This document shows, one piece after another, positions 57,082-64,000 of a DNA stretch of 64,000 nt. Numbering within the stretch: position 1 is the stretch's first letter; every line of letters starts with the position of its first letter. Both the position numbers and the translations under genes were made by a program. The notes beneath the pieces were generated by a model. The model made no database searches. It saw only the letters and a program-made list of their open reading frames with translations, and was not told the origin of the DNA. Source of the DNA: Tyto alba (lineage: Eukaryota; Chordata; Aves; Strigiformes; Tytonidae); assembly GCF_018691265.1 (NCBI RefSeq), contig NW_024881316.1, forward strand, positions 10,972,819-11,036,818, read 5' to 3'.

Positions 57082-57260
57082 GATCCCACAGCGCTCCACA
57101 GGTTTGGGTGCAGGGTGCCTGGTGGGTAGTGGCAAAATGAGGGGGTGGATGCGTGGCACAGTCAGTCCTACGCTTCACAGTTCCTCAATTGCAGCTGCCA
57201 TCAGTGGGAGTTTATGGCACCAGGCACCCTACACCCAAACCTGCGATGCGCTGCGGGAGC
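57082..57260. repeat. Long inverted repeat (hairpin or MITE-like)
   Basis: The inner arms are 57099-57124 and 57218-57243, each 26 bases, complementary at 25 positions (one C/T difference). Imperfect pairing continues outward for about 17 more bases (57082-57098 with 57244-57260), including a shared cagcgc/gcgctg block. The loop is about 93 bases. Read 5'-3' the arm begins caggtttgggtg. The length and symmetry fit a small nonautonomous DNA transposon with terminal inverted repeats, or a foldback element. I recognise no transposase and could not define target-site duplications. A structured RNA is another possibility. Confidence 0.85.
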
Positions 57261-60200
57261 TCACGGGTGCTGACAGCTCTTGTCACCTCCCGGAAAGTGC
57301 TCAGACCCACACAGGACTGGGCCACACACACCACTCCCACCTGGCATCTTGCCTGTCAGCTACAGACACTGGCCGTGAACTCTAACATACTTTTTTATTA
57401 CGTGGATGGACAGACAGCTCTCAACTTGGCCCAGCAGATTCCTTTCCTTTCTTCCGTGACCTTTATATTTTAGCGAAATGCCTTAAATAGCATTTGTATA
57501 ATCATGCTTTTCTGCTGACCCATATTCTCAGCACAGGTTCAAACCCTGCCAGCAGCTGCTCCAGGTTCGGCTTGTTAAATCCTTTCTGGGTAGCTGGGGG
57601 AGCAGAATTAGTTATTCAGGAAGAAAACCGGGTGCTAGGAGCAGGAGAGGAAAATGTAAAGGACAGCCCAGTGCCTGGAGGCACTAGGGCTGAGCCCCGT
57701 GTTCGGTTCATCTTCTGCTGTGACTCTTGCAAGCCAAAGCCCCTCACAGGCAGGAACCTGGGCGCTGATTTAAAGGCTGTGTGCTCTGCTAGAGATAGGG
57801 CAAGGATTTAGGGCTGGAGATGATTTATGAATCCTGATGCTGGATTTTGAGATGCCTGGTCCTTGGAACAGAGTCCAGAGCCAGAGATGAGGTGCTGAGT
57901 TCCCTGCACTTCTGAATAAAAGCCAGAAGAGCCAGTTTGTTGAGTATACAGTTCAGTGTAGGTTACCCCACATGAAATGCTGACACTACGGTATAACATA
58001 ACAGCACCACCTCCCCCACCTCATAGGACACAGATGCACGCACACTGCAAGAAAGAGTTGATTTCCAATTGTTGCTCGCAGAGCTGAAAGCATTTGGGGT
58101 TCCCTTCTTCCTACGTCCTTCATTTTTGCACAGTATTCTTGTGACAAGGACTTGGGATGGCGGAGATCCCAAGCAAAAATCCCTTTTAGCTGAATCTCCA
58201 GTCCCTCCTCTTGAAACTCTTAATTCTTCAGGACCAAATATAAAATTTGTTAAGTTTTACTTTCTGCTAGCATGGGGACATGTGTGTGCCAGCCCTTGCT
58301 CCAAGAGGCTCTATTTTTAGGCAAGATTCAAGAACCGGGTAGTCCCCAGGAAGGTGAGAAAATGTGAATTTGAACTTCTGTAATCTGGAGATGAAACATC
58401 TAGGGTGAGTGCCTTCACCACACTGCTAGGGGATAAATAATATGTCTCTATTTTCTCTATGACCACTTTGTGCTAAGAATCCATTTTCCAGTCTGGACCA
58501 CTGGGAAAGTATATAGTTTGTGGACATCACTGGGTTTAAGCATGTGATAAAGGATGAGTTGCTAATCTGTGACAAGGTACTCAGGTACTTAAGGATCCTA
58601 GAGAATACAGCTGTCAGAAAAATAGCTAAAGATTTGAGGCATTCACAGGATCAAGCACAGGTTTATAGGCTCTTACTCTTGTACAGGCTTACCAGAATTT
58701 GTCCATATCCTTTTCCAGATTTGAGCCTTGCCCTGTTCATTGCACAGTAATAGGGTTCCACCACCAACCAGTTCTATTAAGTCTCATGAAGCTGCTGAAT
58801 TAAACTTTGCTTCCAAAGCCACTATGGTGTAATGAATGCTTATGTTGTAAGATGGTAAGCCCACTGTGTATAGTCCTTCCAAGAGCGAAATATTTACTTT
58901 TCAGTCTGATAACTCATCTGGAAGTCTATGAATATAGAGGGAAATCCCATATTTCTCCAAACAAGAGATGGGCAAGGAGGGTTTTTGTAGTTCTCCGATG
59001 GAAAAAGATTCTTAATTACAGACCTCAGAAAGAACTTAGTGCTGTAGTTGCAAATATGACAAGATCAATCTTTCAGAGATGTGGTAACAATGAGCAGACC
59101 AGAATGGACCCATTAGTAGCATGAACCCATTACACTTGCCTTAATATTTCTAAAAGAACTGAGAGTGGAAGCAGACCAACAGGCACCAAAAAGTCCTGTG
59201 GAATGACTTTGCTGAGCTGGCCAGATGCTCTGTAGTCCCCAAATCCACCTTTTCTTGGACTGGAGAGGAAATAATAGAGCACTGCAAACACCTGTATTAA
59301 TTGACCATGCTCTGCTATTGCAAAGGTAAAATATGATCATTCATCCCTCAATTTAAGGAGTCCAGGGAAAGTCCATTCTGGTTTAGCTCTGTTGAAGAGA
59401 TATTGCATGGGGATACATTTTAATCTTTAATGAGAGTTTGGACCAGACAATTAATCTCTGTCTTTAATGATGAAGATGTAGATAATATTGCTAGCTTACT
59501 AGTGTAAGTCATCAGTGCTGGATGAAAGATACTATGGGAGTGAAAAATGCTGATATGTTTCTCTCTAGTTGAATGCTTGCAGGAAAATCCTTTGCTGGCT
59601 TGCTGGCCACAAATAGAACTCACACAGGGAAAATCAAAGTTCTGCTGAACTTCAGCAGTCCCAGCACTTAGTCTCAAACTTCAGATTTTGTAGGAGGAAA
59701 TGAGAAGAAAGAAAATAACACTTGCATTTTGTTTGAAAGAGACAAAGATCATTTAAGCTCTGTCTGAGAAAGAGATTACGTACTTGAGTATTTGTTGGGA
59801 AGCCAGAACTGCAGTTGAGCATTGATTTTTTTTTTTTTTTTTTTTTTTTTTTGTGCCACACATTCACTCCTAATCCAAGTCATATTTTCCTTCTCAGATA
59901 CTTTTCTCTCAGGAATTACTGAACATTGTGACACACTGAGGGAAGGTGTCTGCTCTGCCCCTGCCCTTTACCAGTTTTTTAATAGAGGTGCTACAGGGCT
60001 CCAGAAGTCCTTTATCCTCTTTTTGGAGCAATCCCCAAACTCAAATGCTGCAGAGATCACCAGAAGGTGCCTGTGCCAAGTACTGAAGGCCTCTGCTAAG
60101 ATGCTCCGTGCATTCAGGGCCAGGCTGAGGCCACAGCAGAGCCTGGAAGAGATGTCACATTGCCCCTCAGGAGGGCTGAAACACTGCCAAGGACTTTAAC

Positions 60201-62009
60201 GCTCTCCAGAGCAGCCGAGGACCCAGAGGGCACAAGTGTAATCCACAACCACATTGGTGCCTTCCCTCCTACACCACCCCCTCGCCTCCCACCATGCACC
60301 CTGCTGTGATCTGTGTTCATGCAAACTGACATTATGCTCAAGCACTTTTTGAATACCTGAATCTCCAAGTCAGACAGGCAGTCTTGTCCCTGTTTTTCTA
60401 AGCTCTGTCATGGACGGCTATAATTAACAGTTCTGGCGTCTGTCAAGAAGACCCCCAAGACAGGGGCACCAATAGACTTTAGCCAGGGCTTCTGTTCTAT
60501 ACTGAGTATTGCAAAGGAGACGCTCAGCTACATAAAAAAAAAACAACATTAATATTCAATAATCTGGATTTCTTGGAGAAGACTCCAACACACTGACTGG
60601 TACCTAGGAGCTGTTATGTGCCCCAACAAGTCAAACACATGTAATTATAAAGTAACTGCAAGGGTGAATAATGTATCACACATCATCATTTGAACATATG
60701 GACTCACAGATTCTATGTAATGAGCAATAGTCTGTGTATTGCTGGGATCTCATACAGCTTGGAGAGTAGGTTATATATCCATATAGTGTGATGTGGCAGT
60801 CCTTCAGCTTGTATGTCCCCACAAAAACAGAAGGGCTGCCGCAGCCCTGCAGTGATACTGCTGGATGTGAGACTGGTCAGAAACGGACATCTGAAGGAAA
60901 TCACCAGTTTTAGGTCTATGTGCATCGACTCCCTCAGCCCATTCTAGAAATGGCAGTGCTAAACCTCAGCTCCACAGGGTGCCTAAGCAAGAACTGTCAT
61001 AGGTCATGTCTCCTCTAGTGAAACAGAGCCAGGGCACGGGCATGACGAGTCACACACTCTTCTCGGTGCTGTCAAATGGTTAGTATGGGCCCTGGAAAAG
61101 TTTTGGTGTGGATCAAATAGTGCTCTTCTAGACAGTGGCCACGGTCAGCGACTGACACAGTCAGAGTGCTCTCGTGGCTGGGCACCATGAGGGGAAAGGA
61201 TTTCAGCACTGGCGCTTATGCACCCGGCATTCAACACACGCAGGTCCAAAACTGGGAGTCTCAGCTCAGCTCAGCTCAGCCCCGGAGCTCCTCCATCCCC
61301 ACCCGTGCCTCCCCGCTGAGCCCCACTGCCCCAGGCCAGGCTGCTCCACCAGCACAACAGCAGAGGCATTGCCTCACCTTGCTAACATCCCGGTGGCCAC
61401 AAAAATTCTCCGGGAACTGGGAATTTCTGGGCTCAAACACACACACCACCAGCTGCATCTGGCCTAACCCTGGGTCTGCAGCCCCATCTTGGTACAGAAA
61501 AGCCGGGGCAGTGAGCAGCAATGTCTTCACCAGCTGTTTTTCTAGAAGGGGGAGTGTTTCTCTGTGGGTTGCTCGTGCTGGGGACAAGACACATGCCTCT
61601 GTGTCATGCATGGACACAGTGACAGCTGTGACAGCGTGACCCAGCCATCCGGATCTCCCATGGAGCATGAATAAGTAGCTCTGGTTCCTGCCCCAGGGAT
61701 TCAGGACTTGGAAGGCCAAGGTCTGATGCCGTAGCACCAAGGAGCAGGTGGGCTTTCTGATGGACCCAGAGTTTGCTGCTACAAATGGTAACCTCAGATT
61801 TCCATTCTGTAGGGAATTCCAACAATTTTTGTTCATTGTCGGCATAAAAAGCCCCCAGGTTTAAATTTCCCATACTGCAGATATTTGTGAGGAAACATAA
61901 TTGCCATCAGTTGAAAGGTTTTCTGTTTTGATTTGGAAAGCTTTTTCAATTTCGTAATTTAATTTTTATATATGAATAGAACATAATAATTATTTTAATT
62001 ATAAACAAT
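57261..62009. other. Unique noncoding sequence, no gene seen
   Basis: No supported gene. A run of 27 T lies at 59826-59852 and a ctcag pentamer repeat at 61260-61278. The longest open frame of the whole window, 189 codons on the minus strand (61276-61845), lies here; it shows no signal peptide, domain or repeat, and its length is within chance expectation. Around 57880-57900 a gaggtgctgagttccctgc stretch again recalls old sauropsid repeats. Confidence 0.6.
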
Positions 62010-62285
62010 ATCAGATATGGTAATGAAATAATTCATTAGTATTCTAATTGTTAAGTGTTACTGTAACTGGTATTTGCTTTGGTAATTGGTATTTTAATTG
62101 GCAATTGCTATTCCAAATGGCTACTGGAGTAATTCTTACTAGTGACTGGTAATTACAATGGAAATTGTTAATTGGTATTCTAATTGGTTTGGTAATTCAT
62201 ATTTGGTTTTCTCATTGGTAACAGAGCAAAGTGGTCATTTGTAACAGATAATTAGTTTGGTAATTGATTTAGCAATTGCATTGTA
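62010..62285. repeat. Degenerate TAATTGG-type tandem array
   Basis: About 270 bases are built of diverged units around ggtaattggtatt and taattgg, for instance 62081-62090, 62094-62101, 62169-62176 and 62180-62187, with gcaattgc at 62101-62108 and 62272-62279. I count roughly ten taatt/aattg cores. It continues into an AT-rich stretch (62285-62400) with tataaaattttata-like steps. It is best read as an old minisatellite. Confidence 0.7.
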
Positions 62286-63556
62286 TTGAGTACAAAATAA
62301 GTGATCAAAACACACTTAATAATATAAAATGTATAAATTTTTATATAACATTTATAAAAATATATAACACCTTGAAATGAAAGCTAGCTTAGGAAACTGA
62401 CAATCATAAGTTTCCAAATAAAAAAACTCTTACTAAAATGTCTGATTTTAAGAAAAATGGAAATTGGAAATCAACAAGATCCTTTCAATGTTTCAATTTC
62501 AGCAGATAGTTATTTTCCATTAAATAAGTATTCCCCTGCAGAATTTCTGACTGACTTAACTCTATCATCCTGCAGCATCAACACCCAAACCTGTTACAGA
62601 GCTGGTCTGTCACTCGCCTGCCACCCGTGTGGAATAACAGTGTGGGGTGAAGCATCTCTGCAGGTACATAGGCAGGTTTGTGGCCACTTACACCACCCGC
62701 ATCCCCATGGCATCAGCACAGCTGTCTGTGAAGAAAGTCCTAAATGCTACTGAACTGAGGGTGAGTTTACAGGGGCAGTGGGTGAGGGATCTGCTCTCCT
62801 CTTATTAAGATGAGTTGGCACGTGCAGGATCCCATGGCAGGGGATCAGCCCCATGGCTGAGCTGGTCCTGCTGAAACCCAACTCCAACAGTACCCACTTG
62901 CAGACGTCCTGGGCATGGTCCCCAGTGGAGCATTTCCACATTATCCTGCTTTGAAACATCCCCTCCTGAACTATCTATCATCTGAACATCACATCTCCCT
63001 GCAGACAGGACAGCATTTTCCCCAAGACTGCTCTTCAGCCAGGATACTTAGTGATGTATGAAGCCAGATACAGTAAAAAAAGCTGGGTCATCAAACAGAT
63101 TGTTCCTCATTTCCCATATACATGTGATGCTTGTTCCCAATACTGGGGGTCCTTTGCTTGACATTCTGCAATACAGGGAATCCATGGTGCAATCCACTGG
63201 GTGGGAAACCATGTGACTTTATAAAAAAACAGGCTTTGGACTGCTGATATGCCAATGACATCCATATAAAGACAGCAAGACTAAGATATGAAAGGAAGAG
63301 TAACTAAAATTGCTCACTACAGCCTTTGATGCAAAAAATACTTGGTTGCTTATATAACTGATGGTACAAATTTTCACAGAGAAATATCCAGAACTGCCAG
63401 CACTATTTCTGTCCTATTATGGCCTTTGGAAAACTATTGATTTTCTTTCAGATGCATCAAGTTGAGCATCCAATGTACATTCTTCCTGGCCAAAATGGTT
63501 TGCCTGAAGATGTTTGAATATCTGGCTCATTAGACTGTGTGTTTCCATGATCAGCA
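62286..63556. other. Unique noncoding sequence, no gene seen
   Basis: 62286-62400 is very AT-rich. From 62460 the composition becomes mixed and no exon or repeat was recognised up to the CR1 end at 63557. Confidence 0.65.
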
Positions 63557-63705
63557 TAGGAATCCAAGATAGAAAGGACCCCTTTGGTTATCCAGCCCAA
63601 CCCTCGGCACTGCAGAATTGTTCCCTCTCCCTCCTATACATTTTTGGCTGCTTTATCCAGCCCAGTTATAAATGCCTTAGATAATGGATTACCGCTCATC
63701 ACCAG
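63557..63705 (-). mobile_element. Ancient CR1 LINE 3' end (antisense)
   Basis: The plus strand reads like the complement of an old CR1 tail: taggaatccaagatagaaag (63557-63576), ggttatccagcccaaccct (63586-63604), gaattgttccctctccct (about 63615-63632), tttatccagcccagttataaa (about 63652-63672) and taatgg. The same family of tail is present at 17576-17700, so the two are probably relics of one subfamily. Only the terminal 150 bp can be followed and it is highly diverged. Confidence 0.7.
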
Positions 63706-64000
63706 TGACCACTGTTATTATGAACTGGGACTGGGACCACATCCAGTTACAAGAAGAGAGATTTCAATGGGATACATACAAAAGGAAAACGGAGAAAGCA
63801 GCCAAAGGAAAGCTATGAACTGAATACAGAGCGCCTGTGTTTCATATAAAAAGACCCACCACTTAACAAGAGAGTATAATTTTTGAGACTGCATCTATTT
63901 CAGACAATCAGAAGGTAATCTGCACCTTCAGCTACAAAACAGAAATTCTGCAGAGTTGGGTGGGTATTTTCCATCAGTCAAACCTCCTTCAGTGGATAGC
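63706..64000. other. Unique noncoding sequence, no gene seen
   Basis: The remaining bases to the window edge show no recognised repeat or exon. Confidence 0.6.

Noticed and set aside
61276..61845. 189-codon minus-strand open frame, the longest in the window
   Set aside because: No domain, signal peptide or repeat. About one frame of this length is expected by chance in 64 kb on both strands, and an overlapping plus-strand frame of 157 codons shows the region is simply poor in stops.

Overview
This window looks like bird nuclear DNA with no protein-coding gene that I can support. The open frames are short (the longest is 189 codons, about what chance gives in 64 kb), they overlap one another in all frames, and none matches a gene family I recognise apart from decayed retrotransposon reverse transcriptase (RT). 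I see no convincing exon, rRNA, functional tRNA, CRISPR array or operon-like layout. The bird assignment rests on CR1 LINE fossils, one of which ends in tandem attctatg-type octamers typical of avian CR1, on a probable avian-type LTR, and on very old L2- and MIR-like relics on a moderately AT-rich background. A crocodilian or turtle is less likely but is not formally excluded. The window is either a gene desert or the inside of a very long intron.

Layout. 1-7.2 kb is unique sequence with one MIR-like relic (about 2.77-2.9 kb, minus). 7.2-8.3 kb is an antisense L2-type LINE relic. 9.9 kb carries a tRNA-derived SINE relic with a readable B box. 13985-14467 is a probable solo LTR with a TATA box, two splice-donor-like sites and an unusual pair of competing stems. 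16.3-19.8 kb is a pile-up of LINE fossils: a sense CR1 3' end, an L2-like piece, and at least two antisense CR1 bodies lying head to tail. 24.4-24.9 kb is the best preserved CR1 3' end (plus strand), with a 151-codon open frame. 26.2-26.8 kb is an antisense CR1 RT fragment with an expanded poly-A inside its codons.

Further along, 33.7-34.1 kb is an ancient antisense CR1 piece, and 34.4-36.0 kb has two small GC-rich patches. MIR relics lie at 37.2 and 40.0 kb, and a sense CR1 internal fragment at 40.5 kb. A long stretch to 57 kb is mostly unique, with homopolymers, local tandem duplications and a strongly AT-rich block at 48.5-49.3 kb. A near-perfect 26-bp inverted repeat with longer imperfect arms sits at 57.08-57.26 kb. 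A TAATTG-rich degenerate array lies at 62.0-62.3 kb, and one last antisense CR1 end lies at 63.56 kb.

The points most worth a second look are the LTR with its competing hairpins and donor sites, the 57.1 kb inverted repeat, the poly-T flanked by 24-bp direct repeats at 43.7 kb, the local tandem duplications of 69 and 72 bp, and the homeodomain-core-rich AT blocks. Repeat family names come from remembered consensus features read by eye, not from a search.
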